A stretch of DNA of 64,000 nt from contig JAJFHZ010000017.1 of assembly GCA_021775355.1 (NCBI GenBank), positions 62,001-126,000 of the forward strand. The letters run 5' to 3'. Source of the stretch: Amylibacter sp. (lineage in GTDB: Bacteria > Pseudomonadota > Alphaproteobacteria > Rhodobacterales > Rhodobacteraceae). How positions within the stretch are numbered: the stretch's first letter is position 1; each line of letters begins with the position of its first letter. The translations under genes and the position numbers were made by a program. The notes under the pieces are model-generated. The model was given only the letters and a program-made list of their open reading frames with translations. It did not search any database and was not told the DNA's origin. Below are positions 46,105 through 55,519 of the stretch, one piece after another.

Positions 46105-47103
46105 ATGCGCACTATTATCGGTATCCTATTTTTTGCAATATTGGCATGGTTCGGCTATTGGTTTATCGGTTCCAGTACACTTGAAACAGCGACCAAAACC
46201 TGGCTGCAAGATCGTCAGGAACAGGGTTGGATTACGGAATATTCCGCCTTGGATGTACAGGGCTTCCCGAACCGATTTGACAGCACAATCATGGATTTCA
46301 ATCTGGCTGACCCAAAATATGGCTGGGCATGGCAAGCGCCCAAATTTCAGGTGCTGTCACTCAGTTACAAGCCAAATCATTTCATCGCAGCATGGCCTGA
46401 TAGCCAAGTGGTTTCCACCCCACACCATAAATATAACATCACCAGTGATGATATGCGTGCCAGTCTTATATTTGAACCAAACACGACATTGGCACTGGAT
46501 CGTGCAACCATGACACTTGCAAACCTGACGATCAGAACTGGTCCCGAAGAGGCCAGCTCAATTACTTCTGCGATATTGGCAACCCGCCAATCAGAGACAT
46601 CGCAATACGCCCATGACATTGCATTTGACGGCAAAGGTTTTGTGCCATCAAAATCACTAAAAGCACAGATTGATCCCACATCGCTTTTACCCGCTGATTT
46701 TGAAACTGTGGCAATTGAAACCACCGCTCATTTTGATGCCCCTTGGGACCGTATTGCGATTGAGGCCGCTAAACCTAACCTGACCCGCCTTGACGTCTCA
46801 CAATTTGATGCCAAATGGGGCGAGGTGCAGATACAAGCCACCGGCAGTGTAGATGTCAATGCAAACGGCTATCCAACGGGCAAGCTGTCTGTACGGGCCA
46901 AAAACTGGCGTGAAATGATCCAACTGGCAATGGCCTCTGGCGCGTTGGATGCAACTACAGGACAATCTTTGGAAACGGGGTTAGGGCTAATCGCCATGCT
47001 TTCGGGCAACAAGAATACACTGGATGTGCCGTTAAGCTTCGCCAATAGGGTTATGAGCATTGGTCCGATCCCCATCGGCCCCGCCCCGCGCCTGAAACGT
47101 TAA
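46105..47103 (+). CDS. DUF2125 family protein, membrane-anchored
   Basis: A 332-residue protein with an N-terminal membrane anchor or uncleaved signal (residues of about 4-22) and a large beta-rich domain typical of DUF2125, e.g. LDVQGFPNRFDSTIMDF near 48-64. It is probably periplasmic, attached to the inner membrane. Family conserved in alphaproteobacteria; function unknown. Divergent from the ChaC gene; its stop meets the 3' end of the convergent extensin-like gene. Confidence 0.8.
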   Translation: MRTIIGILFFAILAWFGYWFIGSSTLETATKTWLQDRQEQGWITEYSALDVQGFPNRFDSTIMDFNLADPKYGWAWQAPKFQVLSLSYKPNHFIAAWPDSQVVSTPHHKYNITSDDMRASLIFEPNTTLALDRATMTLANLTIRTGPEEASSITSAILATRQSETSQYAHDIAFDGKGFVPSKSLKAQIDPTSLLPADFETVAIETTAHFDAPWDRIAIEAAKPNLTRLDVSQFDAKWGEVQIQATGSVDVNANGYPTGKLSVRAKNWREMIQLAMASGALDATTGQSLETGLGLIAMLSGNKNTLDVPLSFANRVMSIGPIPIGPAPRLKR

Positions 47104-48059
47104 CGACAATAAGATCCACTGCGATGTCTGGCAACATCCACATGGAAATGGTCCTTGTGGTGCCGATCCGCATTGGGGCCAAGAACGGTGCCAAACGGCC
47201 CGCATGCTGATTTATGAATACGGCGCAAACTTGATTTACCCCGCCCCCGGCGCCAATCCCGTTTCACGCTGTAAATCGTTCCATCGCGCAACTTGAAACC
47301 CGCAATATCAACCGCATTGCCTTTTGCATGTTCCGATAATTTGGCACCACTTCTACTGTTGCGCGTGCGGCAAGCATAACCGCCAATAATCTGTATTGAT
47401 GCCAATCCCCCGCCTTTGCGCGCTAATGTGGGCTTCACTGACCGCGACACCCATTTATCCAAACGCTTGGCCGTCGTGCAATTTACCACCAACTCACGCG
47501 TCAATGGAATACCGGCCACTTCAGTCACCTTGACAGGATTGGCAATTCCACACCCACCACGCCCGCTGATCCGTGTTGCATTCGCACCTCTGATACTGCG
47601 CACCCCGCAGACCGAGCCTCTGCGTGACTGAATGCGGGCTTCGGGTTTTTTTGTTGTCGTTGTTCTGGCAATAACACGCGGCACTATGCGTCTCCGTGCC
47701 AGATCATTGGGCCGCAAACGCGGGATCAGTGATTTTCTAAGGGCCACAATCCCTATGGACACACGCGACTGATCCACAGATTTTGTCCTTGCAACCTGAA
47801 AAGCCTCTTCCTGACGTTCCAATTCTGCAATTTGCATCAGCGTGATTATTTCCTGACGAGCTTGCGCCGCCACACCTGCATTTTTATCGATACGCAATCG
47901 CGGGATAGGCGAGCTTTTCAAAGCATTTGGGGTAGTACGCGCAATAACCTGCCCGCCATCCCTAAACTTTGGCATTGGTGATGTTGTTGGCGCAAAGCTG
48001 GCTTCAGCTGTTGTTGCCAACAACATTAACACAGCCAAACCTGCGCAGCCTTTGATCAT
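47100..48059 (-). CDS. extensin-like C-terminal domain protein with M15-type peptidase motif
   Basis: A 319-residue exported protein (signal peptide to about residue 20). A proline/arginine-rich linker of some 140 residues leads to the extensin-like C domain from about 150. This contains SEHAKGNAVDI and DHFHVDVA, which are the zinc-binding H-x6-D and H-x-H pattern of M15 DD-peptidases, and several cysteines. Peptidoglycan hydrolysis is a reasonable inference although the family is usually listed only as extensin-like. AAGGAG precedes the ATG. It lies directly after tyrA. Confidence 0.78.
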   Translation of the reverse strand: MIKGCAGLAVLMLLATTAEASFAPTTSPMPKFRDGGQVIARTTPNALKSSPIPRLRIDKNAGVAAQARQEIITLMQIAELERQEEAFQVARTKSVDQSRVSIGIVALRKSLIPRLRPNDLARRRIVPRVIARTTTTKKPEARIQSRRGSVCGVRSIRGANATRISGRGGCGIANPVKVTEVAGIPLTRELVVNCTTAKRLDKWVSRSVKPTLARKGGGLASIQIIGGYACRTRNSRSGAKLSEHAKGNAVDIAGFKLRDGTIYSVKRDWRRGRGKSSLRRIHKSACGPFGTVLGPNADRHHKDHFHVDVARHRSGSYCR

Positions 48060-48064
48060 TACGA

Positions 48065-48988
48065 TCAGCTCTCCTTGGTTAGATTCCGCCCAAAATTCGG
48101 CGCATCCGTATCTTGCCCTGCTTCGATGATACCACGTCTGATCGCCCGTGTCCGCGTAAAATAATCATGCAGGTAATCACCGTCACCGCTGCGAATTGCA
48201 CGCTGCAAATCGAACAGTTCTTCGGTAAAACGGCCCAAAATCTCCAATGTCGCCTCTTTATTGTTCAAAAACACATCCCGCCACATCGTCGGGTCAGAGG
48301 CAGCAATTCGGGTAAAATCCCGAAAACCAGCGGCAGAAAAGTTGATCACTTCTTTGTCAGTGACGCGGCGCAGATCATCTGCCACGCCGACCATCGTGTA
48401 TGCAATCAAGTGTGGTGCGTGTGATGTGACCGCCAGCACCAAATCGTGGTGTTGTGCATCCATCACCTCTACGTTCGATCCAACCGCTTCCCAGAAGCTA
48501 CATAAATTTGCCAATGCGGCTGCATCGGTATTTTCCACTGGCACAAGGATGCACCAGCGATGATCAAAAAGTTCAGCAAACCCGGAACGCGGACCCGAAT
48601 GTTCAGTCCCCGCCAATGGATGCGCCGGAATAAAATGAACGTTTTCAGGCACAAAGGGTGAAACGTTTTTTATTACAGAGGCCTTTACGGACCCCACATC
48701 ACTTAATGTCGCCCCCGCTTTTAAATGCGGCCCAATTTCTTTTGCAACAGCGGCCATTGCACCCACGGGAACCGCCAGAATGACCAAATCGGCATCCTTT
48801 ACGGCATCCTGTGCACTGTCGCACACCACATCACACAAGCCAATTTCGCGCGCTATATCGCGGGTTTCTTCAGAGCGTGCATAACCGCTGATCACTTCCG
48901 CCAAACCGGCACGACGTATGGCATGAGCCAAGGAACCTGCAATTAGTCCCAGCCCGATAAGGGCTACTTTTTTGTAAATAACTGTCAT
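48065..48988 (-). CDS. tyrA: prephenate/arogenate dehydrogenase
   Basis: A 307-residue NAD(P)-dependent dehydrogenase with the [13 protein letters not shown] dinucleotide loop at 12-24 and the substrate-binding [13 protein letters not shown] near 116-128. It converts prephenate to 4-hydroxyphenylpyruvate (or arogenate to tyrosine). No chorismate mutase domain is attached. Its start overlaps the hisC stop by 4 bp, so the two are translationally coupled, as in other alphaproteobacteria with hisC-tyrC gene pairs. Confidence 0.9.
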   Translation of the reverse strand: MTVIYKKVALIGLGLIAGSLAHAIRRAGLAEVISGYARSEETRDIAREIGLCDVVCDSAQDAVKDADLVILAVPVGAMAAVAKEIGPHLKAGATLSDVGSVKASVIKNVSPFVPENVHFIPAHPLAGTEHSGPRSGFAELFDHRWCILVPVENTDAAALANLCSFWEAVGSNVEVMDAQHHDLVLAVTSHAPHLIAYTMVGVADDLRRVTDKEVINFSAAGFRDFTRIAASDPTMWRDVFLNNKEATLEILGRFTEELFDLQRAIRSGDGDYLHDYFTRTRAIRRGIIEAGQDTDAPNFGRNLTKES

Positions 48989-50070
48989 AGCCCTGCCTTA
49001 AATTCTGCAAGCGCCGCCACGACCTGACGACAGGCTGCTTCATCCCCGATAGTGATCCGCAAAGCTTGCGGTAAATTGTAATTCGCCACCATACGCACAA
49101 TTAACCCATTGTCCTGTAAATGCATATTCGCCGCTTGGGCTTCATCCGCAGTGGTAAAACGCGCAAGGATAAAGTTCGCAAACGAAGGGTCAGACGGTAT
49201 ACCAATTTTACCCAACTCAGCTGCCAACCAACCGCGCCATTTCTCATTCTCAGCACGGCAATGTTCAGTATAAGAAACATCTTCCAACGCGACCTTTGCT
49301 GCAGCTAGCGCAGGCGCACTAACATTAAACGGCCCCTTCAAACGACCAAGAACTTCCATCACAGATGCAGGACCGTAACCCCAACCGATACGCAATCCGC
49401 CCAAACCGAAGATTTTGGAAAACGTTCGGGTCATGACCACGTTATCGCGGGCTTCGACAAAAGCGGCACCGCCGTCAAAGCCGTAAACATATTCGGCATA
49501 GGCTCCATCAAGCACCAACAGGCACCCATCCGGCAAACCATCAGCCAAACGTGCAATTTCCGAGTCAGGGGTCATTGTACCCGTCGGATTGTTTGGATTG
49601 GCGATAAATACCAGACGGGTGCTTTCGTTAACCGCCACCAGTAGCGCATCGACATCCGTCACGCGGTTTTTTTCAGGCACCGATACAGGTGTTGCTCCTG
49701 ATAAACGTGCACTAATTTCATACATACCAAACCCGTGTTCAGTATAAAGAACCTCATCCCCCGCACCCGCGAAAGCACGGCACAGGAAACTGATGATCTC
49801 ATCCGAGCCACAGCCCATCAGAATGCGATCCACATCCAGCCTATAACTTTGCGCAATCAATTCACGCAATGCGGCATGGTCTTCGGATGGGTAACGATGC
49901 ATATGGGTTGCTTCCGCCTGATACGCCGCAACTGCCTTCGCACTTGGCCCCAGCGGGTTTTCATTAGAGCTAAGCTTGATCGCATTGTCATTGCCTGCGA
50001 TTTTACTGACGCCACCCACATAGGGTTTCACCCCCATGATGCCCGGCTGAATATTCAGTTTTAGTCCCAT
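48985..50070 (-). CDS. hisC: histidinol-phosphate/aromatic aminotransferase
   Basis: A 361-residue fold-type I PLP aminotransferase: [12 protein letters not shown] near 32-43, [10 protein letters not shown] near 156-165, and the PLP lysine in [14 protein letters not shown] near 217. It acts in histidine synthesis, but the coupling with tyrA suggests that it also, or mainly, transaminates prephenate or 4-hydroxyphenylpyruvate in tyrosine and phenylalanine synthesis. Length and motifs are normal. Confidence 0.9.
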   Translation of the reverse strand: MGLKLNIQPGIMGVKPYVGGVSKIAGNDNAIKLSSNENPLGPSAKAVAAYQAEATHMHRYPSEDHAALRELIAQSYRLDVDRILMGCGSDEIISFLCRAFAGAGDEVLYTEHGFGMYEISARLSGATPVSVPEKNRVTDVDALLVAVNESTRLVFIANPNNPTGTMTPDSEIARLADGLPDGCLLVLDGAYAEYVYGFDGGAAFVEARDNVVMTRTFSKIFGLGGLRIGWGYGPASVMEVLGRLKGPFNVSAPALAAAKVALEDVSYTEHCRAENEKWRGWLAAELGKIGIPSDPSFANFILARFTTADEAQAANMHLQDNGLIVRMVANYNLPQALRITIGDEAACRQVVAALAEFKAGL

Positions 50071-50125
50071 TACATATGTCCTTTCCCGAAACCTTCTAGC
50101 GGGGGTGTTTCGGAATGGCTAGAGA

Positions 50126-52351
50126 TTAGTAAAAGCTCTGCGGGTCAATATCGATCTGCATACGCACATCACGTGGTAATTTCACCGCTTTGCGCCATGC
50201 AGCAAGTGCGGGTTGGATATGGGTACCCTTAGCGGCTTTTACCAGCAAGCGTACGCGGTGGCGGCCGCGCACTCGGGCAACCGGTGCAGGGGCCGGCCCG
50301 AAAACCTCTGCACCCAATTTCTGTAAACCCTGCGCATTGCGTGAAAGATATGACGCCACATCGAACACCACTTTCAGATCAGGGCCCGATAAAATAATTC
50401 CAACCAAACGCCCATAAGGCGGCACTTCTGCAATGCGGCGTTGATCTGCTTCCGCCTGCCAAAACGCCTCTTCTTCACCACGCAAAATCGCCTGCATCAC
50501 TGGATGCTCAGGTTGATGGGTCTGAATATAGGCAATCCCGCGCTTTTCAGCCCGCCCAGCGCGGCCAGCCACTTGGCGGATCAACTGAAACGTCCGTTCC
50601 GCAGCACGTAAATCACCGCCCTGAAGTCCAAGGTCGGCGTCAATAACACCCACACAGGTCAGCAAAGGGAAGTTATGACCTTTTGCCACCATCTGCGTAC
50701 CGATAATGATGTCTGCTTCACCGCTGGCAATCGCATGGATACGCTCTTTTAACACTCGTGCCGTCATTGCCATATCCGACGACAACACCGCGACACGTGC
50801 GTCCGGAAAACGTCGTTTGGCCTCTTCTTCCAGACGCTCCACACCGGGGCCAACCGCTGTCATACGCCCTTCTACATCGCAATTGGGACAAGTCGTGGGT
50901 ACAGGTTTCGTCTCACCACACTGATGGCAAATCAACTGCCCATGAAACCTATGTTCAACCATACGTGCATCGCAATCATCACAGGCAACCTGATAACCAC
51001 AAGCACGACATACTGTGACAGGTGCATACCCGCGACGGTTCAGGAATAACAAGGATTGCTCGTTTCTTTCAAAACGCTTTTCAACCTCATGCACCAATGT
51101 TGGCGAAATCCAGCTTTGGGCTTCCATATCCTCAGCGCGCAGGTCGATCGCTTTCATATCGGGCAATTCAGCCGCGCCGAACCGCCCTTCCAGATCAACG
51201 CGTTTATATTTGCCGGTGTCAGCGTTCACCCATGTTTCCAACGATGGCGTGGCAGACGCCAAAACCACGGACGCACCGTTAATCGATGCCCGCAACACCG
51301 CCATATCGCGAGCGGAGTAAAATACGCCCTCTTCTTGCTTGTAAGAAGTATCATGTTCTTCATCGACCACGATCAGCCCAAGGTTTTGAAACGGCAAAAA
51401 CAATGCCGAACGGGCACCCACCACCAGCTGTGCATTACCCTGCCCCACCATACGCCAACAACGGCGGCGTTCAGTCATGGTCACACCTGAATGCCATTCG
51501 GCAGGACGCGCCCCAAAGCGTTTCTCAACGCGGTCCAGAAAAGCTACAGTCAGGGCAATTTCGGGTAATAAAACCAAGGCTTGGCGGCCTTGCGCCAGAC
51601 ATTCCGCTACTGCTTCTAAATAAACTTCTGTCTTACCCGACCCTGTGACACCTTTGAGTAAAGTTGTAGAATACTTTTGTGTCGCAATCGATGCCCGCAA
51701 CGCTTCGCTACCAGCTTTTTGACTGTCACTTAATGATAAACCTGCCATCATTGGATCAAGCTTCAAGTAGGGTATATCGCGCGGTGTTTCCACTTCCAAT
51801 ACTGCGCCCAATTTCACCAACCCATCCACAACAGGCCCCGTTACCCCCGCAATATCTGCCAGTTCTTTCTTGGTAAACCGCAACCCGTTATGGCCCTGCA
51901 AAATATCCAAAACACGGGTACGCGCTTCGGTCGCCCGATCTGGTTCCGCATCCCCCAAAGCATAGACCTTACGCATAGAGGGCGGATCAGCCAGGCCCGG
52001 TGCGCGCGTTGCTAACCGCAATATCGCGGACAATGGCGTCAGCGTATAATCTGCCACACGGGTTAAAAACTGCCGCATTTCAGCCCGCATGGGTGGCAGA
52101 TCCAAAACACGCGATATGGCGCGGGTTTTGGCTAGGTCGTAACCGCCTTGCCCCATGCCCCAGACAACCCCAATCACTTTACGCGGCCCTAAGGGTACTT
52201 CGACAAATGCACCTTGAAACACGCCGCCCACAGGGGCTTTATAATCCAGTAACCTATCCAAGGGCTGGTCCGTCAGCACTGAAACCAAGCTGTTTACTGC
52301 AAAATAAGATGTGTCCCCGGTTTGTGTCACTTTGTTCAAACTTCTTTGCAT
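50126..52351 (-). CDS. priA: primosomal replication protein N' (PriA helicase)
   Basis: About 741 residues. Order: N-terminal DNA-binding domain (3'-end recognition), Walker A GVTGSGKTEVYL, VVDEEHDTSYKQEEG as Walker B, a zinc-binding region with eight cysteines (CRACGYQVACDDCDAR, then CHQCGE and CPNC), and helicase motifs V-VI with GTQMVAKGHNFP and QVAGRAGR. It restarts collapsed replication forks. I take ATG 52351; a GTG at 52399 would extend into the promoter of the divergent aldolase and is not supported by a ribosome site. Confidence 0.93.
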   Translation of the reverse strand: MQRSLNKVTQTGDTSYFAVNSLVSVLTDQPLDRLLDYKAPVGGVFQGAFVEVPLGPRKVIGVVWGMGQGGYDLAKTRAISRVLDLPPMRAEMRQFLTRVADYTLTPLSAILRLATRAPGLADPPSMRKVYALGDAEPDRATEARTRVLDILQGHNGLRFTKKELADIAGVTGPVVDGLVKLGAVLEVETPRDIPYLKLDPMMAGLSLSDSQKAGSEALRASIATQKYSTTLLKGVTGSGKTEVYLEAVAECLAQGRQALVLLPEIALTVAFLDRVEKRFGARPAEWHSGVTMTERRRCWRMVGQGNAQLVVGARSALFLPFQNLGLIVVDEEHDTSYKQEEGVFYSARDMAVLRASINGASVVLASATPSLETWVNADTGKYKRVDLEGRFGAAELPDMKAIDLRAEDMEAQSWISPTLVHEVEKRFERNEQSLLFLNRRGYAPVTVCRACGYQVACDDCDARMVEHRFHGQLICHQCGETKPVPTTCPNCDVEGRMTAVGPGVERLEEEAKRRFPDARVAVLSSDMAMTARVLKERIHAIASGEADIIIGTQMVAKGHNFPLLTCVGVIDADLGLQGGDLRAAERTFQLIRQVAGRAGRAEKRGIAYIQTHQPEHPVMQAILRGEEEAFWQAEADQRRIAEVPPYGRLVGIILSGPDLKVVFDVASYLSRNAQGLQKLGAEVFGPAPAPVARVRGRHRVRLLVKAAKGTHIQPALAAWRKAVKLPRDVRMQIDIDPQSFY

Positions 52352-52431
52352 TCTTTTGTTTCGCACAAGCGAAGCATACTGTAATACATTTCCAAACACA
52401 GTAAGAAACTTGAACCAACAAGGGATGCTTC

Positions 52432-53085
52432 ATGAAATTTTTCGTAGACACCGCAGAGGTTGATGCAATCGCAGAACTGAACGATTTGGGAATGTGTGAC
52501 GGGGTCACAACCAATCCATCTTTAATCCTGAAATCAGGCCGCGATATTCTTGAAGTGACCAAAGAGATTGCCGAAATGGTCGATGGCCCTGTCAGTGCCG
52601 AAGTGGTTGCCCTGAATGCCGAAGATATGATTGCAGAGGGTCGCAAGCTGGCGAAAATTGCCGACAATATTGCAGTGAAAGTGCCCTTGACGTGGGACGG
52701 TCTGAAGACCTGCAAAACCCTGTCTGCCGAAGGCACCATGGTCAATGTCACCTTATGTTTTTCTGCTAACCAAGCCCTACTGGCGGCAAAAGCCGGCGCC
52801 ACTTTCATTTCCCCCTTTATCGGTCGTTTGGACGATATAAACCTTGATGGTTTAGACGTGATTGATGAAATTCGCACGATCTATGACAACTACGGTTTTG
52901 ACACCCAAATTCTGGCCGCCTCTATTCGGTCTGTTAATCACGCGAAAGAATGTGCTATGATCGGCGCAGACGTAATGACTGCACCACCAGAGATCATCAA
53001 AAAGATGGCCAACCATGTGCTGACAGATAAAGGCCTTGATGCCTTTATGAAAGACTGGGCAAAAACGGGTCAAAATATCCTGTAA
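52432..53085 (+). CDS. fsa: fructose-6-phosphate aldolase/transaldolase-like
   Basis: A 217-residue short transaldolase-family TIM barrel: [11 protein letters not shown] at the start, GVTTNPSLI near 24-32, and the Schiff-base lysine Lys83 in [12 protein letters not shown], then [19 protein letters not shown]. The length fits the FSA/TalC group. It may act as transaldolase in vivo. AAGGGA precedes the ATG. It begins the run fsa-DUF484-xerC. Confidence 0.9.
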   Translation: MKFFVDTAEVDAIAELNDLGMCDGVTTNPSLILKSGRDILEVTKEIAEMVDGPVSAEVVALNAEDMIAEGRKLAKIADNIAVKVPLTWDGLKTCKTLSAEGTMVNVTLCFSANQALLAAKAGATFISPFIGRLDDINLDGLDVIDEIRTIYDNYGFDTQILAASIRSVNHAKECAMIGADVMTAPPEIIKKMANHVLTDKGLDAFMKDWAKTGQNIL

Positions 53086-53095
53086 GGGCAGAGAA

Positions 53096-53812
53096 ATGAC
53101 AGAAGCCGCTAATAAGTTCAACGAGGTTCGAGAGGAAATCCTTTCGAACCCGAAAGCCTTTCTTGAAGACCATGAGGTCATGCGCGCATTAATCGCGGCT
53201 GACCGTCAACAACAGCCCAGCAACGTGATTGATCTGCGCTCCATCGCAATGGACCGGATGGAAGATCGGCTAAACAAGCTGGAAGACACCCATCGCACCG
53301 TAATTGCAGCGGCTTATGATAATGTATCCAGCATGAATCAAATCCATCGCGCGGTTTTATCGGTGTTGGAACCCGATGATTTCAACGGGTTTTTGCGCTA
53401 TGTTGAACACGATCTTGCCCCAACCCTGGGGATTGAAGCGGCCAGTCTTTGTCTGGAAACCCAAGCCGTTTCCACGGGGCAAGGCCCGTCCTTGTCCAAG
53501 GAGTTTGGCACAGGTGTCACATTCATGGCCATAGGCGAGGTTGAAGATTACATAACCCATGGCCGCAACATGAGCAGCCGCCCTGTAACCATGCGTTCTG
53601 TAAGACCGGACGGGGTTCATTTATTCGCGGACAGTTCTGAACCCATTTTGTCAGAGGCATTGCTGAAACTTGATCTGGGATCGGGCAATCTGCCAGGTAT
53701 GTTGGTTCTTGGTTCTAAAAATGCAGACCAGTTTGCCCCCGCACAAGGCAGCGATTTATTGCTGTTTTTGGGTGGTATTTTTTCCCGTATCATGCGCCGC
53801 TGGTTGGCATAA
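53096..53812 (+). CDS. DUF484 family protein
   Basis: A 238-residue cytoplasmic protein with an N-terminal helical pair (VREEILSNPKAFLEDHEVM) and a GAF-like C-terminal domain from about 95, typical of DUF484, which is usually encoded next to xerC in proteobacteria. It begins 10 bp after fsa, and its stop abuts the ATG of xerC (no gap), so the three genes are likely co-expressed. Function unknown. Confidence 0.88.
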   Translation: MTEAANKFNEVREEILSNPKAFLEDHEVMRALIAADRQQQPSNVIDLRSIAMDRMEDRLNKLEDTHRTVIAAAYDNVSSMNQIHRAVLSVLEPDDFNGFLRYVEHDLAPTLGIEAASLCLETQAVSTGQGPSLSKEFGTGVTFMAIGEVEDYITHGRNMSSRPVTMRSVRPDGVHLFADSSEPILSEALLKLDLGSGNLPGMLVLGSKNADQFAPAQGSDLLLFLGGIFSRIMRRWLA

Positions 53813-54733
53813 ATGTCTGTATCCACAGGCGCACATGACCTGATGGAACACTGGCTAAGCCATGTAACAGCCATTCGTGGACAATCCGACAAAACAATAG
53901 ACGCATATCGCCGCGATGTGTCTGGTTATCTGGGTTTTCTGACCAATTACAAAGGAAACTCACTTGGTAAATCGGCACTGACAGCGATCACAATCATCGA
54001 TATGCGCGCATGGATGGCCCATGAACGCAGACGCGGTATAGCGGCACGCTCTTTGGCGCGTTCTTTATCCGCCGTCAAAAGTTTTTACCGTTGGCTATCG
54101 GAAACGCACGGGCTGGAAGTCACATCCGTTCTGGCAACGCGCGCACCCAAGTTTAAAGTAGGCCTGCCACATCCAGTGGCCTCAAACGACGCAAAAACAA
54201 TGATAAAAACCGCAAGTTTTCAATCTACCGAAGCTTGGGTAAGCGCCAGAGATACGGCCGTGTTAACCTTGCTTTACGGCTGCGGTTTACGTATCTCCGA
54301 AGCTCTTGATCTGACATTTCGCCAAACACCCCTGCCCGAAGTTTTGAAAATTCGCGGCAAAGGTAACAAGGAACGCATCGTACCCGTGATCCCCGCCGCA
54401 CGCGCAGCGGTTGCGGAATATTTACACCTTAGCCCCCACATCCATGAACCTGACACACCGCTTTTCTTGGGCGTGCGCGGCAAACGTCTGAACCCACGCC
54501 AGATACAGAAGGTTATGGAACAGGTGCGTCTACAGTTAGGCCTGCCGTCTTCCGCAACCCCCCACGCCCTGCGGCATTCCTTTGCCACGCATTTGTTAGA
54601 AGCAGGTGGGGACCTGCGCACCATTCAAGAATTACTGGGCCATGCATCACTTTCCACAACCCAAACTTATACAGCCGTAGATCAGGCTCGTTTGATGGAA
54701 GTATATAAAAAGGCACATCCAAAAGGCAGTTAA
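53813..54733 (+). CDS. xerC: tyrosine recombinase XerC
   Basis: A 306-residue tyrosine recombinase: N-terminal SAM-like core-binding domain (about 8-100) and a catalytic domain with Arg160 (GCGLRISEAL), Lys183 (GKGNKERIVP), His251 and Arg254 (HALRHSFATH), His277 (LGHASLSTTQTY) and the nucleophile Tyr286. It resolves chromosome dimers at dif with XerD. Motif content is complete. It is tightly coupled to DUF484, the conserved arrangement for xerC rather than for a phage integrase. Confidence 0.94.
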   Translation: MSVSTGAHDLMEHWLSHVTAIRGQSDKTIDAYRRDVSGYLGFLTNYKGNSLGKSALTAITIIDMRAWMAHERRRGIAARSLARSLSAVKSFYRWLSETHGLEVTSVLATRAPKFKVGLPHPVASNDAKTMIKTASFQSTEAWVSARDTAVLTLLYGCGLRISEALDLTFRQTPLPEVLKIRGKGNKERIVPVIPAARAAVAEYLHLSPHIHEPDTPLFLGVRGKRLNPRQIQKVMEQVRLQLGLPSSATPHALRHSFATHLLEAGGDLRTIQELLGHASLSTTQTYTAVDQARLMEVYKKAHPKGS

Positions 54734-54808
54734 AAAATTGCCAGATCGGGCCAAAAGTGAACGCCTAAAAGCTTGTTTCTTGCACACGGTTTCCTGTAAA
54801 GGGGGCAC

Positions 54809-55519
54809 ATGTCTATTCGCATAAAAGCTCTGTCAGTCCATTTTTTTACCGCCACAGGTGCAGTCTTTGCCATGCTTGCTATGCTTGCAGCTGTGGATGA
54901 AAAATGGAGTCTGATGTTCCTTTGGCTAGTGGTTGCCTTTATCGTGGATGGTGTTGATGGCCCGCTTGCGCGTCACTATCACGTCAAAAGGAACGCGCCC
55001 GAATATGACGGTGTCTTACTTGATCTGATCATCGACTATCTGACCTATGTCTTCATCCCGGCCTTTGCCCTGTTCAAAAGCGGTTTACTAAACGGCTGGA
55101 CCGGTTGGCTTTGCCTGATTGTCATTACGTTTACATCCGTAGTTTATTTTGCAGACACACGGATGAAAACCAAAGACAACAGTTTTTCAGGCTTTCCGGG
55201 TTGTTGGAATATGTTTGTTCTGGTGATGTTTGCAACAACGCCGCATTGGTTGGTCATTCTGGGCCTTGTTGTAAGCATCTCAATCACCATGTTTGTCCCA
55301 TTAAAATTTATCCATCCGGTACGCACTGAACGTTGGCGCATGATCAGCTTGCCCGTGACCGCCCTGTGGACAGCTCTTAGCGGTTATGCCGCTTGGCAAG
55401 ATTTCAATATAGGGCACACAACGATTGTAGTTCTTTCCGCAGCTAGCCTGTATCTGATGTTCGCAGGCATCATACAGGAAATTATTCCTGTATCAGGAAA
55501 ACCTAGTGAAAGGTCGTAA
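54809..55519 (+). CDS. pcs: phosphatidylcholine synthase
   Basis: A 236-residue CDP-alcohol phosphatidyltransferase with about six membrane segments. The motif D-x2-DG-x2-AR-x12-G-x3-D-x3-D, beginning DGVDGPLAR near residue 47, is the form that marks Pcs in alphaproteobacteria. It condenses choline with CDP-diacylglycerol to phosphatidylcholine in the inner membrane. AAAGGGGG precedes the ATG. Its last 17 bases overlap the 3' end of the convergent barrel-like gene. Confidence 0.92.
   Translation: MSIRIKALSVHFFTATGAVFAMLAMLAAVDEKWSLMFLWLVVAFIVDGVDGPLARHYHVKRNAPEYDGVLLDLIIDYLTYVFIPAFALFKSGLLNGWTGWLCLIVITFTSVVYFADTRMKTKDNSFSGFPGCWNMFVLVMFATTPHWLVILGLVVSISITMFVPLKFIHPVRTERWRMISLPVTALWTALSGYAAWQDFNIGHTTIVVLSAASLYLMFAGIIQEIIPVSGKPSERS

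Noticed and set aside
53813..54733. Phage or integron integrase
   Set aside because: Coupling to DUF484 and the absence of att-like repeats or mobile genes fit chromosomal xerC.
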